Positions 9,419 to 17,378 of a stretch of DNA of 64,000 bases are shown one piece after another (the stretch's first letter is position 1; every line of letters begins with the position of its first letter). Below the pieces are notes generated by a model. That model was not told where the DNA came from. It ran no database searches and saw only the letters and a list, made by a program, of their open reading frames with translations. Made by a program: the position numbers and the translations under genes. The DNA is from Bacteroidales bacterium (GTDB lineage: Bacteria; Bacteroidota; Bacteroidia; Bacteroidales; UBA932): the NCBI GenBank assembly GCA_017428725.1, contig JAFRQH010000017.1:62001-126000 (forward strand), in the 5' to 3' direction.

Positions 9419-11395
9419 ATGATGAAAGCAAGAATCCTGACCGTCTGTGCCCTGGCGCTGGGCCTTCTGTCCGCCCACGGCGCCCTGGCGCAACAGACAC
9501 CCTTCTTCTGCATCGGAGCCGATGTCTCCGAGATCCCGGCCAGCGAGGCCCGGGGCTCGAAGTACTACGATGTCGACGGAACGCAGATGGATCCGCTCCA
9601 GGTGATGGCGAAACACGGTTTCAACGTCATCCGGCTGCGCCTGTTCGTCAATCCGGAGGCGCCGCGCGGCTACTCCCGCGACGGCTTCTGCGGCACGGAG
9701 AGCACCATCGCCTTCGCCAAGCGCATCAAGGCCGCCGGCATGCAGTTCGCCCTCAATTTCCACTACAGCGACACCTGGGCCGATCCGGACAAGCAGTACA
9801 AGCCTTCCAAATGGGAGGGACTGACCGGCAAGGCCCTGGAAGACAAGCTCTACCAGTACACCAAGGAGACCCTGCAGGCCTTCAAGGCCGCAGGCGCCGC
9901 CCCGGAGATCGTGCAGGTGGGCAATGAGATCAGCCACGGCATGGTCTGGCCCGAAGGTAAGGTGATGGACGATGCCACCGAGGAGAACTGGGCCGCCTGT
10001 ATGGGGCTCTACAAGGCCGGCCAGCGGGCCGTCCACGAAGTGCTCCCGGACGCCAAGCTGCAGGTCCACCTCGCCCTCGGCGGCGAGAACACGCTCTGCC
10101 GCGACTTCCTCGACCATATGGTCAAGTACGGTGCCGACTTCGACATCATCGGCCTGTCCTACTACGAGCGCTGGCACGAGACCTACAATGACATGAAGGC
10201 CAACATCTACGACCTGACCGCCCGCTACGGCAAGCCGGTCAATATCTGCGAGTATGGTGCCAATGCCGACAACATCAAGATCATCAACGACATCGTCCGC
10301 GCCACGCCGAACGGCCTCGGCGCCGGCACGATGGCCTGGGCGCCGACCCGCACGCTCTTCCCGCGCGAAGGCCGCGCCGACCGCCAGATCTTCGGGATCT
10401 ACGAGCGGATCCGCGACCAGTATGCCGATCCCGCGAAGCAGCCGCTGTACATTGCGCCTTACAAGCCGAAGGTGGCCTTCTCCGAGCCGATCATCGGCGC
10501 GGACGTGTCCTGGGTGCCCCAGCAGGAGGCCCAGGGCATCAAGTTCTCCGACAAGGGCGTGCAGAAGGATGTCCTGGAGATCCTCAAGGACCACCACTTC
10601 AACTGGATCCGCCTGCGCCTGTTCGTGGATCCCACGGCCGAGAACGGCTACTCCAAGGACGGCTTCTGCGGCCTGGAGCAGACCCTCGCGATGGCGGCCC
10701 GCATCAAGGCCGCGGGCATGAAGTTCCTGCTGGACTTCCACTACAGCGACACCTGGGCCGATCCCGGCAAGCAGTTCAAACCGGCCTCCTGGACCCAGTC
10801 CGGGTCTGGTCTGGAAGGCCAGGTCTATTCCTATTCCGCCGAGGTGATCCGCCGCTTCATCCAGGAGGGCGTCCGCCCGGATATGGTGCAGGTCGGCAAC
10901 GAAGTCAACCACGGAATGGTCTGGCCGCAGGGCAAGATCGAGAACGGGAGCTACGAGTCCTTCGCCGTGATGATCCGCTGCGCCAGCGCCGGCGTGCGCT
11001 CCGTCGATCCGTCCATCCCGGTGATGATCCACATCGCCTGCGGCGGCCAGAACGAGGAGTCCGTGGCCTTCTTCGACAAGATGGTCGCCCGCGACGTCAA
11101 GTTCGACGTGATCGGCCAGTCCTACTATCCGAAATGGCACGGTACCCTGGATGACCTCAAGGCCAACATGAACGACATGGCGCGCCGCTACGGCCGCCCG
11201 GTCATCGTGGTCGAGTACCAAGACTACCGCCGGGAGGTCAACGACATCGTCAAGGCCATCCCGAACGGCCTGGGCGCCGGCACTTTCATCTGGGAAGCCA
11301 CCAGTCCGATGTGGGGCGGCCTGTTCGACAAGGACGGCAAGACCACGGACCAGATGAAGGTCTATGATGATTTCTACAAAACACTTCATCGATAA
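9419..11395 (+). CDS. Double-domain GH53 endo-beta-1,4-galactanase
   Basis: A 658-residue secreted protein with two complete GH53 catalytic domains in tandem (about residues 27-345 and 357-655) behind a signal peptide. GH53 enzymes cut the beta-1,4-galactan backbone of pectic side chains. Both copies keep FIxGADVS-like openings, FNVIRLRLFV / FNWIRLRLFV and FHYSDTWADP. The proposed acid/base and nucleophile pairs are E170 (VGNEI) with E278 (ICEYG), and E495 (VGNEV) with E599 (VVEYQ), so both domains look active. Cleavage near the membrane would feed the SusCD genes directly downstream (24-base gap). The family is normally a single domain of about 330 residues, so this is an internal duplication. 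Confidence 0.93.
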   Translation: MMKARILTVCALALGLLSAHGALAQQTPFFCIGADVSEIPASEARGSKYYDVDGTQMDPLQVMAKHGFNVIRLRLFVNPEAPRGYSRDGFCGTESTIAFAKRIKAAGMQFALNFHYSDTWADPDKQYKPSKWEGLTGKALEDKLYQYTKETLQAFKAAGAAPEIVQVGNEISHGMVWPEGKVMDDATEENWAACMGLYKAGQRAVHEVLPDAKLQVHLALGGENTLCRDFLDHMVKYGADFDIIGLSYYERWHETYNDMKANIYDLTARYGKPVNICEYGANADNIKIINDIVRATPNGLGAGTMAWAPTRTLFPREGRADRQIFGIYERIRDQYADPAKQPLYIAPYKPKVAFSEPIIGADVSWVPQQEAQGIKFSDKGVQKDVLEILKDHHFNWIRLRLFVDPTAENGYSKDGFCGLEQTLAMAARIKAAGMKFLLDFHYSDTWADPGKQFKPASWTQSGSGLEGQVYSYSAEVIRRFIQEGVRPDMVQVGNEVNHGMVWPQGKIENGSYESFAVMIRCASAGVRSVDPSIPVMIHIACGGQNEESVAFFDKMVARDVKFDVIGQSYYPKWHGTLDDLKANMNDMARRYGRPVIVVEYQDYRREVNDIVKAIPNGLGAGTFIWEATSPMWGGLFDKDGKTTDQMKVYDDFYKTLHR

Positions 11396-11419
11396 TCAAT
11401 CTCATTAATTCAATCCGGT

Positions 11420-14400
11420 ATGAAGAAACTATCTTTATTCCTTCTGTCCGTGGCCCTGCTGCTGTGTGGCAGCCAGGTGCTGTCTGCGCAGACCCGCACG
11501 CTCAAGGGTGTCGTCGTGGACGGGGGCGGTATCCCCGTGATCGGCGCGGCCTTGTACGAGGAGGGCAACCAAAGCCGGGGCGTCACAACCGACGTGGACG
11601 GTAATTTCTCACTGGTCGTCACCGGTGCCAACGCCGAGGTCACGGTAGTCTGCCTGGGCTACCAGACGCGCGTCATCCCCGCCTCCTCACCTGAGTTCGA
11701 GAGCGGGCGTATCGTGCTGACCGACGACCAGATCCAGCTTGAAGACGTAGTGGTCATCGGCTATGGTACGGTCCGCAAGAGCGATATGACCGGCTCCATC
11801 GCCGCCGTCAAGGCGGAGGAGATCAACCGCGGCGCCGTGTCCAACAGCTACGAACTGCTGCAAGGCAAGGTCTCCGGCCTGCTCGTCCTGCCCGACGGGA
11901 CCCTGCGGGTGCGTGGTATCTCTTCCCTGAATGCATCCAACAGCCCGCTGATCGTGGTGGATGGCGTTCCTCTCAATGCGAACGGCCTGTCCTCCATCAA
12001 CCCGGACGACATCGATTCCTTCTCCGTCCTCAAGGACGCCTCCTCCGCCGCCATCTACGGTTCCCGCGCCGCTTCCGGCGTCATCCTCGTGACGACCAAG
12101 AAGGCCAGCGCGAGCCGCAAGCCGCGCGTCTCCTACAGCGGATCGGTCAGCTTGAGCCACTACATCGGCCGCGAGGACGTGATGGGCGCCAGCGAGTACC
12201 GCACCTTCATGCGTCAGCTCTATGCCGACCGTCCCGGCTCGCTCGCCGCAGCGGAGGCCCTGATGGGCGACGCCGACACGGACTGGATCAGCCTCGTGAC
12301 CCGGGTCGGCCAGCGCTCCACGCACAACCTGAGCGTCAGCGGCACCGCCATCAACGGGCATCTGCCGTACCGCGTCTCCCTGGGTTATATGCAGAGCAGG
12401 GGACAGACCCTCGGCTCCTGGAGCCACCGCCCCACGGTCACCGTGTCCCTGACTCCGACCTTCCTGGACGACCACCTGAGCGTCTCGCTGATGGGCAAGG
12501 TCAACACGTCCTTCTCCGATCCGGGCAGCGCGAGCTACAGCTCCGCCGCCAACTTCAACCCGACCCTGCCGGTGTATTTCTACAATCCGGACGGCTCCAT
12601 CGATTATGACACCAACTACGGTTATTATATCGATTCCACGGGCCGCGGCGACGACCTCGTCCCGGGTGCCGGCGCGTCGACCAACCCGATGCAGTACCGG
12701 ACTTCCCTGACGAAGCCCCGCAACCTGGGCTGGACGCTCAGCAGCGTGATCCTCTACAAGGTCCACGGCCTGGAGGATCTGCAGTTCAACCTCCGCACCA
12801 GTACCGACCGCCGCGCCAGCAGCAACTGGAGCCGCAGCAAGCCGGGCTACTGGGGGCTGATCAACGACAGCGTCGCCCCGCGCGTGGGCTTGTACACGCT
12901 CAGCGACAATGCCAACGCCAACGACATGCTCGAGTTCTACGCCAACTACAACCACGATTTCGGCGGTCACCGGATCGACGCGATGGCGGGTTACTCCTAT
13001 GAGCGTTTCTACAACTACAACCACAGCGAGCAGCACTACAACGAGGACTATGTCAACGAGGCCAAGGGTGTCAACGTCAAGAAAGACGACCTCTACGGCA
13101 GCATCACCCGCCACGGTGAGAAGCACTTCCTTGTGTCTTTCTACGGCCGCGTGAACTACTCCTACAAGGGCCGTTACCTCGCGACCTTCACCCTGCGTAA
13201 CGACGGTTCTTCCCGTTTCGCACCGGACCATCGCTGGGGTCTGTTCCCTTCCGCCGCCCTGGCCTGGAACATCAAGGAGGAATCCTTCCTGAAGGATGCC
13301 CGCGGCGTGGATGAACTCAAGCTCCGCTTCGGCTGGGGCGTGACCGGTCAGGAGAGCGGCATCGCCAACTACTCCTACCTGGCCAACTACAAGATGTCTA
13401 CCGGCACCACTTCCAAGTATAACATGGGCTCCGACGGCCGCGTGTTCAACCTGACCCCGAGCGCCTACGATCCCAACATCAAGTGGGAGGAGACCATCAC
13501 GACCAACATCGGTGTGGACTTCAGCTTCGGCAAGGACCTCGTCTCGGGTAACATCGACGTCTACAAGAAAGACACGAAGGACCTGCTCAACACGGTGCTG
13601 ATCCCGATGGGTGCCAACTTCTCCAACGAGCTGCTCACCAACATCGGCAGCATGTCCAACAAGGGCATCGAGCTCGGCCTGAACTACAATCCCATCCGCA
13701 ACCGCATCTCCAGCCTGATGATCGGCGCGAACCTGACCTTCCAGGACACGAAGTTCACCAAGCTGACGGTCGGCGATGAGAGTACGAATGCCGATTACTA
13801 CATCCAGACGGGCGGTATCGGCGTCGGCACGGGCGGCTATTCGCAGCAGCACCGCGTCGGCTATGCGCCGCGCACCTTCTTCCTGTACCAGCAGGCCTAT
13901 GACAAGGACGGCAAGCCGATCCAGAACGCCTTCGTGGACCGCGACGGCGACGGCATGATCACCGACAGCGACCGCTACCTGACCGGCAAGAGCCCGCTTC
14001 CTTCCTTCTTCTACGGTCTCCGTGTGAAGTACAACTACAAGAACTGGGACTTCGGCTTCAACGCGCACGGCTCCGCCGGCAACTGGGTGTTCTGGAACTA
14101 CCACCAGAACAACTCCACCGTGGCCAACGACTGGATCAACTACAGCCACCTGTACAACTACCGCAAGATCGTGAACCGGACGGGCTGGACCAACACCAAC
14201 ATGATCGCCCAGAGCTACTCCGACTACTTCCTGCACGACGCTTCCTTCTTCAAGATCGACGACGTGAACGTCGGCTACACCTTCCCGAAGATCTTCGGCA
14301 ATGCCCGCCTGCGTCTGGCCTTGACGGCCAACAACCTGCTGACCATCACCAAGTATCCCGGTGTCAATCCGGAGATCGGCGAGGGCGGTATCGACGGCAG

Positions 14401-14452
14401 CGGCACCCCGCTGTCCAGGACCTATACCCTGCGTGTGAATCTTAACTTCTAA
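11420..14452 (+). CDS. SusC-like TonB-dependent outer-membrane transporter
   Basis: A 1010-residue outer-membrane transporter for oligosaccharides, presumably galactan fragments. A signal peptide ending VLSAQ leads into a carboxypeptidase-regulatory-like domain (about 27-105), then the TonB plug (VVIGYGTVRKSDMTG near residue 110, GVILVTTKK near 220) and a long beta-barrel ending in alternating hydrophobic residues with a terminal aromatic residue (RVNLNF), as expected for barrel assembly. There is no N-terminal STN signalling domain, in keeping with control by the HTCS rather than by a sigma/anti-sigma pair. The SusD gene begins 2 bases after the stop, which implies translational coupling. 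Confidence 0.95.
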   Translation: MKKLSLFLLSVALLLCGSQVLSAQTRTLKGVVVDGGGIPVIGAALYEEGNQSRGVTTDVDGNFSLVVTGANAEVTVVCLGYQTRVIPASSPEFESGRIVLTDDQIQLEDVVVIGYGTVRKSDMTGSIAAVKAEEINRGAVSNSYELLQGKVSGLLVLPDGTLRVRGISSLNASNSPLIVVDGVPLNANGLSSINPDDIDSFSVLKDASSAAIYGSRAASGVILVTTKKASASRKPRVSYSGSVSLSHYIGREDVMGASEYRTFMRQLYADRPGSLAAAEALMGDADTDWISLVTRVGQRSTHNLSVSGTAINGHLPYRVSLGYMQSRGQTLGSWSHRPTVTVSLTPTFLDDHLSVSLMGKVNTSFSDPGSASYSSAANFNPTLPVYFYNPDGSIDYDTNYGYYIDSTGRGDDLVPGAGASTNPMQYRTSLTKPRNLGWTLSSVILYKVHGLEDLQFNLRTSTDRRASSNWSRSKPGYWGLINDSVAPRVGLYTLSDNANANDMLEFYANYNHDFGGHRIDAMAGYSYERFYNYNHSEQHYNEDYVNEAKGVNVKKDDLYGSITRHGEKHFLVSFYGRVNYSYKGRYLATFTLRNDGSSRFAPDHRWGLFPSAALAWNIKEESFLKDARGVDELKLRFGWGVTGQESGIANYSYLANYKMSTGTTSKYNMGSDGRVFNLTPSAYDPNIKWEETITTNIGVDFSFGKDLVSGNIDVYKKDTKDLLNTVLIPMGANFSNELLTNIGSMSNKGIELGLNYNPIRNRISSLMIGANLTFQDTKFTKLTVGDESTNADYYIQTGGIGVGTGGYSQQHRVGYAPRTFFLYQQAYDKDGKPIQNAFVDRDGDGMITDSDRYLTGKSPLPSFFYGLRVKYNYKNWDFGFNAHGSAGNWVFWNYHQNNSTVANDWINYSHLYNYRKIVNRTGWTNTNMIAQSYSDYFLHDASFFKIDDVNVGYTFPKIFGNARLRLALTANNLLTITKYPGVNPEIGEGGIDGSGTPLSRTYTLRVNLNF

Positions 14453-14454
14453 TT

Positions 14455-16173
14455 ATGTCCAAGAATATGAAAAAGCTGATATACATTGCATTGGTGATTG
14501 CGACGGGCTTTTTCGCGGCTTCTTGCGTGAAGGACCTGAACGCCTATCCTTTCAATGAGGATGACTTCACTTCCGAGAACGCCTACGGAAGCGACTATGC
14601 GAACTATGTCTCCGGCCTGGCCAAGATTTACCGCTGCTTCAACAATACCTCCGACCTGCAGGTCGAGGACGCCGGTGCCTCCGAGCTGGTCCGCGCCTTC
14701 TGGTGCGTCCAGGAGTGCTCCACGGATGCCTGCAAGAACGACTGGGAGAAGGACTCCTGGACCCAGGACATCAACAAGAACACCTGGTCCACGGCCGACA
14801 ACGCCGCTTCGTACGCCCTCTATTGCCGCACGCTGCACGGCATCACCTATTCCAACGAGTTCCTGCGTCAGACCACGGACGAAAAGCTCAACGCCCGCGG
14901 ATGCGCCGCCGACATCGTCTCGAAAGTGCACTCCCTGCGCGCCGAGGCCCGTTTCCTGCGCGCCGTGATGTACTGGATGGCCATCGACACCTTCGGCGAC
15001 GTGCCGTTCGTGACCGAGGAGTCCGAGTTCGGTGCCGCCTCTCCGGAAGTGAAGCCGCGTGCCGAGGTCTACGATTTCATCGTCAGCGAGCTGACGGAAC
15101 TGGCCGCCAGCCCTGATATGCCGGCCGCCGGGTCCAACTACCCGCGCGCCGACAAGGGCGCCGCGCTCGGCCTGCTGTCCCGCGTGTACCTCAACGCCCA
15201 GGTCTACAACAGCACGGTGGACGCCAAGGGCAACGTGACCAAGAAGGGCGACGCCAAGTGGAAGGAGTGTATTGCTGCCTGCGAGGAGATCTTCAAGATG
15301 AACTACGACCTTTGCGCCAAGTACTCCGACCTGTTCCGCGGCGACAACGGCGAGAACCCGGAAGCCCGCAAGGAGCTCCTGTTCGCCATCGATTACGACG
15401 AGATCAACATGAACGGCTGGGGTGGCACGATCTTCCTGGCGCAGTCCTGCTTCACGGTCGGTGACGACCGGGATGCCGGCGGCAACCAGCAGTATTCGTT
15501 GGGCGTCGCGGACGGCTGGGCCGGTATCCGTGTCCCGTCCGAGTACGTGTTCAACTACTTCGGCGTGACGGTGCCCGACGAGGGCTATGACGACGAGGGC
15601 AAGTACACGGGTGTCTACAACTACACCGACGACCGCGCTTCGATGTTCTACATCAAGGGCCACAAGGAGCAGATGACCGACCTGGCGGAATTCACCCAGG
15701 GCTGGAGTCTCTACAAGTACAACAACATTCCGCACAACATGACGCGTGAGGAGTTCGCCAGCTCTGCCCGGAGCTACGGCACCGCCAGCGCCAAGTGCGG
15801 CATCGACTACCCGTTCATCCGCCTGGCGGAGATCTATCTCAACTACGCCGAGGCCTGCGTGATGGACGGCCAGGCCTCCAAGGGCCTGCCGTACCTCAAC
15901 AAGGTCCGCGCCCGCGCCCACCTCGACGAGCTCCCGAGCTACGCGCTTGAGGACGTCCAGAACGAGCGTGCCGTCGAACTGGTCTGGGAGGCGCTCCGCC
16001 GCACGGACCTGATCCGCTGGGACAAGTTCCACTCCGGCGACTTCCTCTGGAGATGGAAGGGCGGCAGCTACCAGGGCCAGGGATTCTCGCAGCACCTGCT
16101 GGTGTTCGACTTCCCGCAGTCCGAGCTGACTGCGAACAGCAATCTTTCCCACAAACCGGGTTATGCCAATTAA
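14455..16173 (+). CDS. SusD-like surface glycan-binding lipoprotein
   Basis: A 572-residue RagB/SusD-family lipoprotein that caps the preceding SusC and binds the glycan at the cell surface. The lipobox is FFAASC in a short signal sequence; a start at 14467 (MKKLIYIALV) is equally possible. The alpha-helical TPR-like core is visible in SLRAEARFLRAVMYWMAIDTFGDVPFV and in the C-terminal YPFIRLAEIYLNYAEACV / RTDLIRWDKF segments, typical of the family. The specificity cannot be read from sequence; the galactanase in the same operon suggests galactan. Confidence 0.94.
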   Translation: MSKNMKKLIYIALVIATGFFAASCVKDLNAYPFNEDDFTSENAYGSDYANYVSGLAKIYRCFNNTSDLQVEDAGASELVRAFWCVQECSTDACKNDWEKDSWTQDINKNTWSTADNAASYALYCRTLHGITYSNEFLRQTTDEKLNARGCAADIVSKVHSLRAEARFLRAVMYWMAIDTFGDVPFVTEESEFGAASPEVKPRAEVYDFIVSELTELAASPDMPAAGSNYPRADKGAALGLLSRVYLNAQVYNSTVDAKGNVTKKGDAKWKECIAACEEIFKMNYDLCAKYSDLFRGDNGENPEARKELLFAIDYDEINMNGWGGTIFLAQSCFTVGDDRDAGGNQQYSLGVADGWAGIRVPSEYVFNYFGVTVPDEGYDDEGKYTGVYNYTDDRASMFYIKGHKEQMTDLAEFTQGWSLYKYNNIPHNMTREEFASSARSYGTASAKCGIDYPFIRLAEIYLNYAEACVMDGQASKGLPYLNKVRARAHLDELPSYALEDVQNERAVELVWEALRRTDLIRWDKFHSGDFLWRWKGGSYQGQGFSQHLLVFDFPQSELTANSNLSHKPGYAN

Positions 16174-16186
16174 AAGATTCAAGCGT

Positions 16187-17299
16187 ATGAAACGTATCAA
16201 ATATTGTTTGTTGCTTGCGGCTGCCGGCCTGCTCGCGGCTTGTGATCCCAACGGTCTCGAGATCGTCAAGACCTCTGCCGAGAATCAGTTCGTGGCGCCG
16301 AAGATGAATACGATGGGGACTGTCCAGGTCTCCCAGCAGAACTACGACGGCACCGGAGAAGTCACGTTCTCCTGGGAGAAGGCGAACCTCGGAATGCCTA
16401 CCGAGCTGAGCTACGCGATCTATATGACGAGCCCTTCGAACGGCGATATGTGCCTGGTGTCCGGCGTGACCAAGAACAGTTATTCGATCGACTACAAGAC
16501 CCTGTTCGCCAAGCTGGTCGGCGAGAGCAACCTGGGGCTGCCGAAAGGCAAGTCCTCGACGGTCCCTTGCTATGTCACGGCCACGATGGGTGACGGCTAT
16601 TACGTCGTCGAGTCCGAGCCGGTCCAGGTGACCTTCGACATCGCCCGCATCAGTACGGGCATCAACATGCTCTATGTCTCGGGCGACTTCAACGGCAACC
16701 ATCCCGACCGCAACGGCATCGAAGAGACCGAGAGCGGCGGGAAGGCCTACCAGGGCCTCGTGAACATGAAGTCCTCCGGCGCCAACAAGGTCAAGTTCCT
16801 GGAGTACACCTACTCCGGCAAGAACGAGGGTGATGCCTGGGGAGACGACGGCGGCAGCCTCAAAGTCGGTGGCGCCGCGATCGAGGCTCCCTCCGAGCTG
16901 GCCTACGTGCGCGCGGACCTGAATGCCGGCACGTACTCCATCTCCAAGTTGGACGGCCCGGTGCGTCTGTGCGGTCTGGGCGGCTGGTCTTTCCGCAGCA
17001 ATCCCGAACTGGTCTACAACGCCGAGGAGAAGGCGTGGATCGGTGAGGCCGACTACTCGTCCGGCAACTTCCGCGTGTCCATCAACGACAGCTGGAGCTT
17101 CACCTTCGGACCCAAGCGTGCGGCCGACCTGACCGTGCGCGACGGCTCCGACATCAAGATCTATCACAATGATGTTTCCAAGAAAGCATTGGGCGGAGAC
17201 GCGAACTTCAAGGTCAACAAGGCCGGTCGCTACCGCTTCAAGATGTATTACGAATCGGCCGACTGCACCTGGCATATAGCCGTCAGCGCCGTGAAATAA
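16187..17299 (+). CDS. SusE/SusF-like surface lipoprotein
   Basis: A 370-residue lipoprotein and the last gene of the SusCD operon. The start at 16187 gives MKRIKYCLLLAAAGLLAAC, a clear lipobox, and leaves 13 bases after the SusD stop; a longer frame from 16163 overlaps SusD and lacks a signal-like start. The N-terminal Ig-like domain (about 30-160: EVTFSWEKANLG, LSYAIYMTSP) resembles SusE. Two further beta-rich starch-binding-like modules follow (INMLYVSGDFNG and PVRLCGLGGW regions). The family binds glycan at the surface and is usually not catalytic. Confidence 0.85.
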   Translation: MKRIKYCLLLAAAGLLAACDPNGLEIVKTSAENQFVAPKMNTMGTVQVSQQNYDGTGEVTFSWEKANLGMPTELSYAIYMTSPSNGDMCLVSGVTKNSYSIDYKTLFAKLVGESNLGLPKGKSSTVPCYVTATMGDGYYVVESEPVQVTFDIARISTGINMLYVSGDFNGNHPDRNGIEETESGGKAYQGLVNMKSSGANKVKFLEYTYSGKNEGDAWGDDGGSLKVGGAAIEAPSELAYVRADLNAGTYSISKLDGPVRLCGLGGWSFRSNPELVYNAEEKAWIGEADYSSGNFRVSINDSWSFTFGPKRAADLTVRDGSDIKIYHNDVSKKALGGDANFKVNKAGRYRFKMYYESADCTWHIAVSAVK

Positions 17300-17313
17300 T
17301 CCTGCTTTTTTTC

Positions 17314-17344
17314 AATGCCCCGGCTTCCAAGAAACCGGGGCATT
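17314..17344 (+). terminator. Stem-loop after the SusCDE operon
   Basis: A perfect 10-base-pair stem (17314-17323 with 17335-17344) and an 11-base loop. A run of seven T lies before the hairpin and none directly after it, so it is a poor intrinsic terminator on either strand. It may act as a 3' mRNA-stabilising hairpin or weak attenuator. The -7 box of the next gene begins 4 bases later. Confidence 0.5.
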
Positions 17345-17347
17345 GAT

Positions 17348-17355
17348 TATCTTTG
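17348..17355 (+). promoter_or_regulatory. -7 box of the GH2 gene at 17379
   Basis: TATCTTTG, a perfect TAnnTTTG match, 23 bases before the start codon. The flanking 13-mer ATTGATTATCTTT recurs at 24982-24994, before another GH2 gene. No copy of the HTCS motif is nearby. Confidence 0.65.
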
Positions 17356-17378
17356 CATAACACCAAATCACCGACCAT

